Positions 1 through 13,560 of a stretch of 64,000 nucleotides of DNA are shown piece after piece. The DNA lies in NCBI GenBank assembly GCA_025766275.1, contig JAFKAC010000046.1, positions 1 to 64,000 on the forward strand, read 5' to 3'. Positions within the stretch are counted from its first letter, which is position 1, and each line of letters starts with the position of its first letter. The position numbers and the translations under genes are program-made. This DNA is from Lactarius indigo (Eukaryota; Basidiomycota; Agaricomycetes; Russulales; Russulaceae). The notes under the pieces are model-generated. The model ran no database searches, had not been told where the DNA came from, and was given only the letters and a program-made list of their open reading frames with translations.

Positions 1-299
1 TAGGGCACAGCAATGAAGATGTATACACCACATATGCACGCGCTGATCCCAATGTCAAGCAAGCAATAAATTTATTATATTTTCCGAATACGGACACTCG
101 CGTTTACAATTTAAAAAAACAGAGATCGACACGAAAGAGCACCATGCATCATGCCCCAGGAGAAGCCGACACAAGTGTCCCCAGTCGGTGCGTAGCGTAA
201 TGAGACGCAAAGTTAGGATATAAAAGGAAAGTGGCTGTGGGAAGAAACACGTGCACAGTGAGTAATAGTCTCTTACGCGGAGCATCGAAACGGGAAGGA
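1..299. other. Left flank outside the tandem array
   Basis: I recognise no gene here. The sequence shared by the four repeated units begins at about position 300 (the tctggtccgaacc motif), so this stretch is the outer flank of the array. A short minus-strand open frame (55-285) has no recognisable protein features. Confidence 0.5.
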
Positions 300-2190
300 G
301 TCTGGTCCGAACCGAGGTCCGAACCCTGCAGAAGTTGTTTCTACGTTACATAATATTGTACTTATTGACTCTGGCACGATCTCTCTCTCCGTAAAGAGCA
401 GTGTCCAGCCCTCCGCCACTGTACGTGCTCGCCAAATCGCTGAGTTGGTTCCTGAACCGTGGGCTGAGACCTCTGAATCACTCCCTGCGTAAAAGCCGAT
501 CTAATTCCTCAAACCCTAGTAACAAACGGATTCTGGATTCTAACTTCTATGTGACGTGGACAATTCAGGTCATGCTTCAGATGCAATTACAGTGCAGTTG
601 GTGCGTCCCTTGGCTCTCGTGATCAATAAATCACGAGCTAGCACAGCACCTAGTAGTTTGGATCTAAGATCTGAAGAGCACATAAGTGCTCTTGTGTAGA
701 TGCTGTAATGTAGCTGAACTTGTTGTTCCGCACCCAGATACCACCCTCGCTTCGATACCACGTCCTTCGTCCTTCGTCCATCTCACTGGCGCATTGTGGT
801 AACACATCGACTCTCGATGACGCGTCCATGACCCAGCAAACGCTCTCTTCGACACCTCATATCAGCCTCTCCCCCTATGTAGTGGGCGACACCGTGCAAG
901 CATTCCAACAGGCTGCAGAGGGCTGCAAATTCCGGGCCTGCATCGAGAGAGCCCGTGACCACGATGAGTGATGACGGTAACCCCTCTGCGATGTTCGTGC
1001 GCTGGCCATACAACACATTCTTCTATGCGCTCGCTGCGACGGGCCCATTGCTAAGCTTGTGCTCAGAGACCTCACCGACGGTCCCCTCACCATCCTACGA
1101 GTTTACGACGGGGATGCGCAGATTCGACCCATCTCTTTCGAGCCCGACCTTGGCGTACGTACTATCCGACCCCGCACATCTTCCGCGGCACCCACCGCAG
1201 GTCGTCGGGGATGGACGCCTGGTTCCTTGCTTTAGATACATCATCTGCCACTCGGGTTTCATTAGCATGTCGTATGAGCAAGCTGCCAAAATAGAACACG
1301 CAAGGTATGTACGTAAACTGTTCGAGCAGCTCGGCGCATGCGGGATCAGTCCTCGCGAACATTGACTTCGTCGTCGGAAAAGGGGCCATGTGGCCGACGA
1401 TGGCCTGTCCGGTTTGTGTCTATATTCTCCATAACTTGTACGTATGGCATTTTTAATTAGCTTGGAAGAGTCTTAGAAGCTCGCGTACAGGTCACCCACC
1501 ATCTCACCACCCTTTCACATGTCCCGGGGTTACTTCTGTCGACGAGACAACCAGCTACGAGCTGGAGATTGCGGCGAGACTCTCCGGCGGCAACTTTTCA
1601 TAATACTATCAGCATGCGAGATACCAGGTGCAGGCCGCGCCTCCCTTCATCCGGAACCTATGCAACAGGTATCAAAGCCTCTACGAGTATGCCTGCCTCC
1701 ATGACCTGAGCTGACCTATTTGTGCTCTGTGATTCTTGTAGCCTTATGGGCTGCGGCACCCCTGGCACTGCCGCGCACGCTATCAGATACCGGAACTTCT
1801 CGTCATAGCATTGAGGTAGTCACGTCTAACATAAGCGGCTCCTGTGCATCTCTCCACCTCCTCAACTATCCGTGACCACTCAGATGACTGGAAACGAGAT
1901 CATCGTTCGCACAATCTCGCTGCTTGATGACTACCCACCCCTCAGCTTCCTCAACTCCCGGCCGTACGACAATGGCGCCGTGACCCTCTATGACATTACA
2001 GTTGGCTCGAACCTGGGCTGCAACACTGTGGATACTCCGCCATTCGTGGGATCTTGTGGGGCGCATCAAACGTATTGCCTCTTTACTCCGACATGGGCTT
2101 ACTATGTGTTCCGTAGGTTATGGGGCTCGGACTCCCAATTTGTATCAACTTTTGGATGTGCTGTGCTTCGTGATTGGGACGTAGAGTTTA
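300..2190 (+). pseudogene. Sedolisin (peptidase S53) pseudogene, copy 1
   Basis: Broken secreted tripeptidyl-peptidase/sedolisin gene. Family landmarks appear in order but in different frames: prodomain-like sequence near 400-800; an ISMSY...LFEQLGACGIS block at 1262-1350, matching the S53 'ISTSYG...FAQLGARGIS' segment; a TSYELEIAARLSGG-like block near 1545-1590; an altered nucleophile region reading ISGSCAS near 1830, where the family has SGTS; then SLLDDYPPLSFLN and SNLGCNT (1918-2030) and a terminal TPNLYQLLDVL near 2130. Active members cleave tripeptides from protein N-termini at acid pH. Frame changes and in-frame stops rule out one product. The order of blocks and several intron-like junctions suggest decay of a genomic copy, not a retrocopy. 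The same decayed gene precedes each NLR in the array. Confidence 0.75.
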
Positions 2191-2727
2191 AATGTTCCAA
2201 ACTCAACAAACGCATTGCTCTGAGCGATAGCGCTAGACACATGCAATTAAAACTTGAGCCATACCCGATCATGGGCGTGGGGGTATCTTTGTATCGAGAT
2301 CGTTCCGGAAATCGGACACTAGCATAACCATACTGTATTATAGTACTACGTATCGTACACAAGAAAAAATGAACTATAGATGAGTGCGTTGGTTAGTCAT
2401 ATGCTATTTGGGTCTTGTTGTGCCGTACCTTAGACTGTGCTAGGTAACTAACAACTAGTATGAGCCCCGAGCCATTGTCATCGGCCACAGTCCGTTCTTC
2501 CGTCAACTTTCCCTTCACTAGACGCTGCATCCGCTATGTCGTCACCAAGTTGCCGCGTCTATCCTTATCAGGTCGGTAGCGCGTCTATCATCCTTATCCA
2601 GATATTTGCAGTACACGAGGCTGTGCGGCTGTGCCTCGTCCTGCCTCCGCTCTATCCGTTTAATTGCCGTCACACTGCAGGTTATCTACTTGCCTCCCAA
2701 CCCAAATCGACGCCATACCGTTACACC
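2191..2727. other. Intergenic region upstream of NLR1
   Basis: No gene is seen. The stretch holds the presumed promoter and 5' UTR of NLR1. It is similar to 24420-24859 upstream of NLR3 and less so to the regions before NLR2 and NLR4. The part nearest the start codon is pyrimidine-rich (clusters of ctc and tcc). I could not fix a TATA box or start site. Confidence 0.5.
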
Positions 2728-5700
2728 ATGTCTCAGTCCCCACTCCCAACCACCTCTTCCTCCAACTTCGACGCTATCTTCAAAACTGCCTTCAAGGCCT
2801 ACAAAAAGCAAACGGGGTACGACATCACATCTCATCCCTTAGCCGCCTGGCTCAAGACCTGCGACACTCCCGATGCAATTCTCGCCGTGCTCAAAGCCCA
2901 GGTTGAGGAGTTCGAGCAGTCTCGGAGAGACGACGAGAGGTTGACAAAGTGGCTTAATCCGACGGTAAACGTGCTATACGCATGCTCCGCTACACTCGGT
3001 GAGGGTGCTGGTTTGGTGAGTATCGGAGAATGCCTCGTTCCACGATTTGTGCTCTCACCTTTGTTTTACAGGTGTTCTCGCCCGCCAAAGTGATTTGCTG
3101 GAATTGGAGTCCTGCTCTTGGTGAGTATCTCCGTTTAGCACACCTTGCGGACCATTGTGACAGCCCGATCATTCAGGCATCCAAGGATGTTGCTGCCAGT
3201 CACGACATTCTCATCGACATCTTTGAACGTATTGAGAACTTTTTCAAACGACTCGAGGCCTACACCGAAGTTCCACAGACGGCAGCTATGACGGATGTTA
3301 TAGTAAAGATTATGGTGGAGGTGTTGTCTATCTTCGCGATAGCGACCAAGGAAATCAGACAAGGAGAGCGAGTGCGTTATTCTCCATTTTTCTCTGATCT
3401 ATCTCAGATTTTATTCAGAGAAATTCTTCAAAAAGCTTGTTGGAAGACGAGATATCGAGGACGCGCTGCAGAAACTGGACAGATTGACACAAGACGAGGC
3501 GCGGATGGCGATTTCCGAAGTCCTGAGGCTGACGCATAGTGTGGACGACAAGGTGATCGGCGTTGGTTTCCAGGTGGAGGGTGTCAAGAAGGGGGTGCAA
3601 GAGGTCGACGGGAAGGTAGAGTGTGTCGACGAGAGGGTCCAGGTCGTCGGCGAGGGGGTCCAACGCGTTGACCAAAATGTGCGGACAGTCAACGATGGAG
3701 TGAAACAAGTCGATCATAGGGTGGCAGTCATCAACGACGATGTGAAGCTAATCCTCGATGGTATGTGATTCTGATTATCTATTCTACACGACGTCCTCAC
3801 TCTTTGGCTCGCTCAGAAGGGAAGCAAAGGAGCGCAGCAATACAACAGATCGTGAACACCGTAGACGATATGAGCCGTCAGTGATCTCCCCAGCGCCTGC
3901 TGTTCTTGACCACCGTCGCTTACATAGTTAACAGGCAACCAGCTTCGACATGACCTCCGAAACTGGATCTCTCCCCCTGATCCGTCCATCAATTACAATA
4001 CCGCCTGTGGTGCCCACCACGAGGGTACCGCAACATGGCTCACTCGAGGTGACGCCTTCAACGGTTGGAGGGCCGATGGCTGCCTGTTGTGGGTTCATGG
4101 AAAACGTACGTCCCTTGCTCTCCGACCGAATTCATACTAACTCCTTCCTATCCCTCAGCGGGCTCGGGAAAGAGTATTCTCAGGTTAGTTTCTCCCTGAC
4201 GAATTGCGTCTATAGTCGCGCTCAAGCTGTGATTTCATCTAGCTCCGTGATCATCCGAGATATAGAAGACGTCTGCAATGCCGGGCTCGCGTCGATGGCC
4301 TACTTCTATTTTGACTTCAAGGACACCGCAAAGCAGGACTCCCGTGCTCTCCTCTCCTCCCTTCTCATCCAGCTCTCTCATCAGTCCGATGTTTACTGCG
4401 ATATTCTTCATGCCTTGTACTCCGCTCATCGTCAGGGATTAGTCCAGCCAAATGAGGACGCACTCGCGCAGTGCCTCAAGACCATGCTCGTGGCCCTCGG
4501 ACAAACACCAATCTACCTCATCTTAGATGCCGTTGACGAATGCTCAACACATCAGGGGTGCCATCACCTCGCGAAAAGGTCCTGCGACTTGTCAAGGATC
4601 TCGTCGGGCTGAAACTTTCGAACTTGCATATGTGTATCACGAGTCGACCCGAGATCGACATCCGTAATGCCCTCGAGCCACTGGCAGCCTACCGGATCTC
4701 ACTTCACGACGAAAGCGGACAGAACGCGGATATCGCGAACTATGTCAACTCGGTTGTTTACTCGGACTCGAGGATGCGTCGATGGAGAGCGAGGAAAGGG
4801 ACGTGGTGGTCGAAAGACTCTCAACTAAGGCTGATGGAATGTAAGCCCGTCACTACTCCGTTGTTGTGCACGCTAAAGAAAGATTCCACGCAGGTTCCGA
4901 TGGGTATTTGTCAATTGGAGATATTACGTCATTGTTTCCCATCGAGCGTCCTCAGCATCCTGGACGAATTACCCAAGTCCCTGGACGAGACATACGAACG
5001 GATTCTAAGGGAAATCAGCCGGGCTAACGGAGATCACGCCTATCGTCTACTACAATGCCTGACCGTCGCCGTTCGTCCGCTTCGAGTCGAAGAACTTGCC
5101 GAAGTCCTTGCCATCGACTTCGACGCGAGAGGAGGCCCGAAGTTGAATGCAGATTGGCGGTGGGAAGATAACGAAGAAGCAGTGCTGTCAGCATGCTCCA
5201 GTTTGGTGACCGTCGTCATGGATGGTGGTTCGCGGGTCGTTCAGTTCTCGCACTTCTCGGTGAAAGAGTTCTTGACATCAAATCGGCTTGCGAGTTGTGT
5301 CGGAGAGGAGTCTCGATTCCATATTCGACTCGAGTCCGCGCACACGATTCTAGCGCAAGCGTCTCTAGGTATCCTCCTCCGACTTGATGAGCAAGTTAAT
5401 CGTGACAGCATCACGGGCTTTCCCTTGGCCCTATACGCAGCAACGCGCTGGTTCGACCACGTCAAGATCGAAAATGTTTTGTCGCACGTGAAGAATGGGA
5501 TCGATGAACTGTTTGACGCAGGCAAGCCATATTTCGCTGCATGGGTCTGGCTCCACAACGTTGACGGGTCCTCAATTCCCGAGAGAAGCCCAGGACAACC
5601 AAACGCATCCCCCTTATATTACGCCCTACGGATCGGGAATTTGGCCCTGGTAGAATATGTACTTTTGAAGCGCCCGCAGGATGTCAACGCCAAGGGTGGT

Positions 5701-6179
5701 CGCGACGGGACTCCCTTGCACGCAGCACTCGCCAAAAGGGACGTCGAGATTGTATGGTTGCTACTGGAGAATGGCGCCGATCTGAATATCCGGAACGACC
5801 TCGACGAAACTCCTCTGCATCACGCATCGCGCGAAGGATTTCCTGATGTTGTGCGGTGGCTACTCGACCGTGGCGTAGACCTGGAAGCCCAGCGGGAAGA
5901 TCAATCGACCCCACTCCACCTTGCAGCGTACCCTGGGTGTCTCGAGGTTGTCGAGATACTTCTTGAGCACAATGCCAAAGTCAATGCGCGCGATAGCCGA
6001 GGCCGGGTCCCGTTGCACGATGCAGCCTACAATGGACATCTGGAAGTTGTGCGATCATTATTGAAGCATGGGGGGATGTGAACGCGCGCGGTAACGAAGG
6101 CAGGACTCCGTTGGACGAGGCCAAAGCAAGAGGATTCGCAGAGATCGTCGAACTACTATCGGAGCGAATGAACGAGTGA
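2728..6179 (+). pseudogene. Goodbye-NACHT-ankyrin NLR gene, copy 1, frameshifted
   Basis: Same nine-exon plan as the intact NLRs: exons 2728-3015, 3072-3120, 3177-3371, 3419-3760, 3817-3876, 3935-4105, 4159-4183, 4243-4840 and 4894-6179. Against its paralogues it has six small deletions and no insertions: 2 nt near 3094 (exon 2), then 1 nt each near 3363, 4543, 4791, 4908 and 6073. The Walker A block across exons 6 and 7 (GKPGSGKS) and the ankyrin repeats are still readable. It has only ten 7-residue coiled-coil repeats. The deletions near 4791 and 4908 bracket intron 8 so that keeping the intron leaves one open frame from 4540 to 6081; likewise keeping intron 2 restores frame after the exon 2 deletion. 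The last deletion truncates the final ankyrin repeat. It is probably a young pseudogene, though clustered single-base deletions could also be assembly error. Confidence 0.8.
3541..3750 (+). repeat. 21-bp heptad minisatellite in NLR1 (10 units)
   Basis: Ten tandem 21-bp units within exon 4, each encoding a VDxxVxG-like heptad with hydrophobic residues at positions 1 and 5 (coiled-coil spacing). This is the shortest array of the four paralogues. Confidence 0.85.
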
Positions 6180-6935
6180 TGGGTATCTGCGAGGCTATAT
6201 GTTTCGGTGACACCATTTTATTATATCTTATCCGAACGTTTTATCGTAGTACGCTAGCTGTATCATGTAGTGATGGTTCTCGAATCGTAAAAGTGATGAA
6301 TCAATACCATTGATCCAAGAACAGAGCATTATCTCTGAAAAACAGGCTATGCGATCTGTGGATCCACGAAGCCGGATTATGTGTTGCTACGGTGTGTGAC
6401 ATATAGTCTAAGAGATGGAATACGTTTAAGAACACTGTCTACCTGTCTAGCTTATCGTGGATGTCTCGATGATCCTGGGGTATCATCGCCGCATGAAAAT
6501 GACTTGTCGAAGCACATGCGATGCAAACGTTCTCTCACGACTTTTGGCGTCTGAATAAGCACCAATAAGCACCAGGAAAACACAGTAAACATTAATTTTG
6601 TCATTCACTCGGATGAGAAGGCCGGGAGATGGCGAGATGAAATATAAGGTCTATGGGAGACAACTTTAAAAGCGACACAACCAATGGCACTGATCCAAGG
6701 TAAACCGGCCCTTGAACGGGCAAGTAATCACATGACTGCAAGTAACCTACCACAGGCAAAAAAAAAAGGTAAAGTGGGGATTAGTATTGGCGTTATGTAG
6801 ATGGCCCACATGTCGTAGGTGCCCCAAATACAGTACAATCAGGATGGTGAACAACCCGACGGAGAAAATGTGATCGATATGTATGCACGCGACGCTTCCC
6901 ATAGTCCTCTCACATAATGGCCATTGCTCTCTACT
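6180..6935. other. NLR1 3' flank up to DLD pseudogene
   Basis: No gene is seen. The sequence is AT-richer than its surroundings and is shared, with small changes, with 17097-17827 and 28491-29189; 36375-36540 matches only its first part. It presumably holds the NLR 3' UTR and polyadenylation region and the 3' side of the oppositely oriented DLD copy. Confidence 0.5.
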
Positions 6936-8765
<1,830 letters not shown>

Positions 8766-8775
8766 TAGAGTATAG

Positions 8776-8874
8776 ACTGGTCCGAACCGAGGTCCGAACC
8801 CTGCAGAAGTTGTTTAAATTTCTACGTTACATAATATTGTACTTGTTGGCTCTGGCGCTCCGTAAGGAGCAGTG
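8776..8874 (+). pseudogene. 5' end of sedolisin pseudogene copy 2, cut off by a transposon
   Basis: This is the short start of unit 2, beginning with tggtccgaaccgaggtccgaacc as in the other units. It is cut at 8874 by the 3.0-kb inverted-repeat element and resumes at 11889. The uninterrupted version of the site is at about 405 and 22763. Confidence 0.7.
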
Positions 8875-8900
8875 CATCAGCAAATAAAAAAAAGGTTGAC

Positions 8901-8918
8901 AAGTGGTTATAACCACTT
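8901..8918. repeat. Perfect 18-bp palindrome next to the left end of the 3.0-kb element
   Basis: AAGTGGTTATAACCACTT reads the same on both strands and starts 26 bp from the left end of the inverted-repeat element. It is followed directly by ATAATCG, a motif that recurs near both ends. It may be a transposase-binding or hairpin site; no equal palindrome was seen at the right end. Confidence 0.8.
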
Positions 8919-9439
8919 ATAATCGCCGTAAGCGGTCTGAGCAGGTCCGGGATTACAAATCGCCGAAAGCGATTATGGTCGTTCGATGGTTTTGAAATCG
9001 TTTGGCAATTATGCCCATGAATGGTAATCGCTTATATTTGCTTTTGCAGATTGTATTGCCTTTCATGAACTCAAACTCTTCACTTGATTGTGTGCGCTTA
9101 TAATCGGTTATAATTCAGAGGGTAGCTAGTAGAAAAATTACAATGCCATCACTGTACCCGTCTTTGATCTTTTTGTTTCTTGCTCTATCTTAATTATTAT
9201 CGTATTTCATAATACTAAGTTACTAAGGTCAATACTAAGGCACACGGTAAACTGGATTAAGACGGATTCGACATGGGCCACGCGTGACATGAGTGCTAAC
9301 ATAACAATTTGAGAACGTGACACAAATTACCGCTATACTAAAGGTCATCAATACCATGCACAACAGTATTATACTTATGTAGATGTTACCACGGGAACAC
9401 TGTGTATTCTAGCAATAATATGTTTCTCTATTCCTATCA

Positions 9440-9755
9440 GTAGCTTCTCATGCTCGAGGTCGTCGTCACCCCATAGTCATTGTCGTCGCCGTCGCCGTGG
9501 TTGCCGTGGTCTCATCGAAGTCGCCCATCGTAGTCACCTCATTGCTGTGGTCGCCTCGTCGTGGTCACCTAGTTGCCGTGGTCATTGTGGTCACCTCGTC
9601 GGCGTGATCTTCGTCGCACTCACCACATATCATTGTCGAGGCCACGGTCGTTGTGATTGCCCTGTCATTGCAATCGTCGTCACCTCGTTGCAGTTGTGGT
9701 CATGCCATGGGTCATAGCCCCGCCGGCATAGTCGTCATCGCCATATCGCCTTGTT
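9440..9755. repeat. Degenerate GTC/GTG-rich low-complexity tract
   Basis: Repeated variants of gtcgtcgcc, ccgtggtc and gtggtcacctcgtcg over about 300 bp inside the 3.0-kb element. It has no uniform period and no convincing coding frame. It is probably a decayed minisatellite. Confidence 0.6.
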
Positions 9756-11888
9756 GAGCGGTCAGGGCCCTATGTTGAGGCCAATAAATAGGCACGACAA
9801 ATAAGTCAGTAGAAAACGTAGTAAAAACAAAACAAAAAAACAAAAAACGTAGCGTCTCAAGAGCTGCACCATAGACGTAAGAATACCGAGACCGAATAAT
9901 GAGGGAGAGGAGAGGCGACGAGAGAGGTGCAGATGAGCCACCTGTACTGCTGGAAGAGAGCGGAGATGACCTGGATAAAATGGATATCTAGTCACATTGC
10001 TAGAAGCCACCAATGCGGACATGCCGAACCGAGACAGCACAAGACGTTGGAACGCGTGGCTGGTCTATGAGTGCCATTGGTGAGATGAACACGCGCGCTG
10101 TTGTCGTCCAACTGAAGAGAGGGGGAGAGATTGCATGTGGATGGATGGGATGGGATGGGGGAAACGTGAGAGAAATTGATGGTGAAGTGGTGACTTGGAC
10201 GTCGGATGTTGTGGGAGTGAGTCCGATATGGCAGCTAAGCCACACGGAGATGATCTGATGCAGCCTGAACATTGTCGCAGTCGAAAGTCAAATGCAAACA
10301 CGAAATGAGTCGTGGTAAGTAGCATGTTGTAGCTAGTCGTACCTGCAAGTACCCGTGGCACGGGTCCGAGAATGGCCACCCTGACCCGTACCTGCGAGAC
10401 CCGTACCGTAACTTAAGTTAAGTCGAGCTTGAGCGCCTCGTCGCGATCCACCACCACTTCCTCGTGCTGTGGCAGCTACATACTCACATAGCAGGGTCCG
10501 GGGTGAGGCGATACCTCAATAGCGCACGTGTAGTACTGTTCGGCTTTAACAAAGCTTTGGGCTTGCTACGCGTTGTTACCCTTTTGCTTCAGTGAAGCCG
10601 CAAGTAACTTACACTCCTGTCCACTGGAATTGACATACCGGGACGAGCTTACCTCTTTAGAGAGCGCCTTGATCTGGTGCATCAAAAGGTGAGCATGAGC
10701 ATAAGGTGCGGGCAGAGCGGAATGGGACACGCAACCATAGTCCTCTACCTCGGCCCCTTCCCGAGCGAAGGCTCTCCTCGTCAGCCTCACTATAAGCGAC
10801 CTTCGACGGCGATGGCGGCAGCAGCGACGCCCAATAACGATGCCGCGCTTATTTTCTGAGGTGATGGACGAAATATCGGTATCAATGACCAGGGGGGCTT
10901 CAGGGCGCTGAATGACGCTCGTGCCGGCGAAGGGGTCCAGGAGAATGTTGTCCACGCCTCAGGAATGTTGGAGGGTTATCCAGTTCATATTTTGCCTCGC
11001 TGCAACTCGGGAAGTGTCATTGACGGACTGTTGGCCGTGGCGACGCGTCCGTCGACGACTGCGCCAAATGAACGGCGGCCAGAGCAAGCGGGTGATGAGG
11101 ATTTCGAAACACCGACGCTCGCGAGGTCTGCACGCTGAGCTTCCCAGACAAGCGATTCGACAGTGCGGGGGTGAAAGACGACGGCTGCGGGCAACTTTCG
11201 TGACAAGGTCCTAATCATGCTGCACGCCAGATGAAGATGAGGGAGAGTAACGAAAGGGCTGGAGCTAGGACATACCTGCTTGAGGATCGCGGCAGCCCGT
11301 GCAGTGTGCCAGTGGTCGACGAGCGTGTCCTTGGATGACATGGGAAAGGCAGAGATGTTCAGATGAGCCCACGGAGGTTGTTGAATCGGGGGTCGTTACG
11401 AAGAGCACCTATGCCCGGTGGAATCTGAAGCCCTACTCGCACTCGGCGGGACCGATGGCGGTTGTTGCTGTTGGTACTGTGCCAACCGGAGGCTGGCGGA
11501 TAAGATGGTGCAGCTGCAGGGGGTCCTGCAGCGGAGGAAGGCGCAGGTGGATTTAGTGAGAGTCACGCGCATGAGGCAGCGGGAGTGCTCTGCTCTGCTT
11601 TTGAGTGATAGGGGATACCCTACCGGAACAAAGAAAAGAAGGCGGGTCAGATCGGTTGTGGGCCACCCAGATCGATGAGCACAATGAGTAAATATAGGTG
11701 CTTACAGTTGGGCTGCGTGTGACCATGAGAATCATAAGCACCTATATGCTGCATATAATAGTCGATTCGTAATCACGGCTCAACTACAAGCGATTGTTAT
11801 TTCACGGTAAACCCAAATCCGATTATAACCTACGTAAGCTCTTTCGATTTTGGTAAGCACATAAAAATTACAATTTTATTTGCTGATG

Positions 11889-12999
11889 TGTCCAGCCCTC
11901 CACCACTGTACGTGCCAACGCAACCTTCACCGTGCTACTGGTATGAGTGAGCGATGGAGATCTGTCCTGACCCATCTCAACTCCTAGCTTCCCTGGCATC
12001 AAGTACACTGAGGCCATATCTGACTCTGCACACCTTCCACAGCGCTGGCCACGGGTCGCCGGGCACAGACGAGCGGTTCCTCGCCTTAGATGCATCCTCG
12101 GCCACCGGAGCTTCCCATCGGCGATCAGCGCATTGTGTGACCGAGCAGCCCAGAGAGAATGTGCAGTTTACGTGTGCAAACTATTTGCACAGCTCGATTT
12201 ATGTGGGGTCTCCTTGCGACTGGTGACTTCGGCGTCAGAAAGGAGGACCATGTGACCAACGACGGCTCTTTCCAGTTTATGCCTATGTTTTTCCAAGTCT
12301 GTATGTGTAACATTTTTTATTGGCTTGAAAGAATCTCAGAATCTCATGTGCGGGTCGCCCGCCATACTACCACCCCTTGGCAGGTCCCTGGGTGACTTAC
12401 GTCGGTGAGACCGGCTATGACGTGGAGATCGCAGAGAGCGTCCGAGCTACCAGCTGCAAGCTGTGTCCTTTCATCCGAAGCATCGGCACGGTATCAAGAC
12501 CTCCACGATTGCATTCGTCTCCGTGTCCTGAGCTGGCCTATCCGTACCCCTGATCTGTGTAGCCCTATGTGGCGCGACATCCCGACATCGCCGTGCACGC
12601 TATCACATTCCAGAACTTCCTCATGGCATCGAAGAAGTCTTGTCCAGCACATCCAGCTCCCGTGCAGCTCCCCTCCTCCTTATCTGGGTCGTCCATCCTC
12701 AAGCACCCAGCTGACTGCAAATGTACAGATCTTGGCTTGCACAATCCCGCTGCTCGATGGCTACTTGCTCCTCGGATCCTAAACCCCTGGCCGTACGACA
12801 ATGGCCCCATACATCACTCAAACCCAGGCTGCGACAATGATGGATTCACCGCCATCACTGAGACCCTGTAGGCCGCACCAGAGTTATTGCGTGTTTACTC
12901 TGGGCGTTGACTCGCTCTGGGTTTCGATGTCATGAGTTTGGGACGCCTGACTTGGATCAAATTCTGGACGTACGGTGCTTCATAATTGAGGAATATTGA
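11889..12999 (+). pseudogene. Sedolisin (peptidase S53) pseudogene, copy 2 (main part)
   Basis: This continues the gene interrupted at 8874. It is shorter than copies 1 and 3 because much of the prodomain is missing. S53 landmarks: VTNDGSFQFMPMF near 12250-12290, TYVGETGYDVEIAESV near 12398-12440, a DIAVHAITFQNFLMA segment near 12585-12630 (cf. the family's DIAAQG...F), PLLDGYLLLGS/LNPWPYDNG near 12750-12800, SNPGCDNDGFTAITET near 12820-12868, and a C-terminal GTPDLDQILDV followed by IIEEY and a stop at 12999. Blocks lie in different frames, so no active peptidase can be made. The closest relative in the window is copy 4 (31021-32255). Confidence 0.75.
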
Positions 13000-13560
13000 G
13001 TAGAGCTTACATATTCCAAACTCAACTAACGCATTGCTCAGGGCCATAGCACCAGTCACAGACATGTGCGATTGAAAGCCCCATCAACTTGAGCCCACAC
13101 CCGATCCTGGCTATGGGGGTTCTTGTATTGAGATAGTCCCGGACATTGGATGCCAGCGTAACTGTGACCATGCTGTAGATGCTGTAGTGCTATATATCGT
13201 ACCAAGAAAAAAATAAATTATAGCAGTCCTTTAATAGTACAGTACTATTTGATTCGGGTCTTGTCGTGCTGTGCTGTGTCAACAACCATTAATCCATGTT
13301 TCCTTCAAGTCAAATTATTTCCCTTTCGACAACGCATCCAACTATCGTGGTATTACCCAGGATATTGCCACCAGGTTGCGGCGCTTATCGTTCTCATTAT
13401 CATTATCATGTCAATAGCGCGTCTATCATCCAGATCACCCGAATATTGGCAGTGCACGAGGCCGTGCTTTGTACTGCCCCAAACCCTCTCCATATAATAC
13501 GATCACAGCCTTCTCATCTACTTTGCCTCTTCCCCCAGCCCAAACCGACACGGCTACACC
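13000..13560. other. Intergenic region upstream of NLR2
   Basis: No gene is seen. It is nearly identical to 32256-32815 before NLR4. It contains a pyrimidine-rich stretch close to the start codon (ttgcctcttcccccag at 13526-13541). It is presumed to be promoter and 5' UTR. Confidence 0.5.

Larger units (their letters stand above)
8875..11888. mobile_element. 3.0-kb non-autonomous DNA transposon with 15-bp terminal inverted repeats
   Basis: The ends are perfect 15-bp inverted repeats: catcagcaaataaaa at 8875-8889 and its complement at 11874-11888. The dinucleotide TG is duplicated at the edges (8873-8874 and 11889-11890). The empty site (gcagtgtccagcc) is seen in units 1 and 3, so the insertion is directly visible. 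Motifs such as cttataatcg and its complement recur near both ends, as is common in DNA transposons. No transposase is recognisable. Inside are a degenerate GTC-rich tract (9440-9755) and GC-richer stretches at 10000-11650, which could be captured host sequence. A 2-bp target duplication that is not TA does not fit Tc1/mariner, and 2-bp TG could also be chance. I cannot assign a superfamily. Confidence 0.8.

Noticed and set aside
10566..10955. Minus-strand frame starting MDNILLDPFAGTS, reminiscent of a DPFAG methyltransferase motif
   Set aside because: It is only one short motif; the rest of the frame is low-complexity and no second family motif follows. It lies inside a non-autonomous transposon and may be captured or chance sequence.
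10985..11341. Possible captured exon (minus, MSSKDTLVDHWHTARAAAILK) in the 3.0-kb element
   Set aside because: A plausible intron follows, but I could not recognise any family or choose a frame for the next exon.
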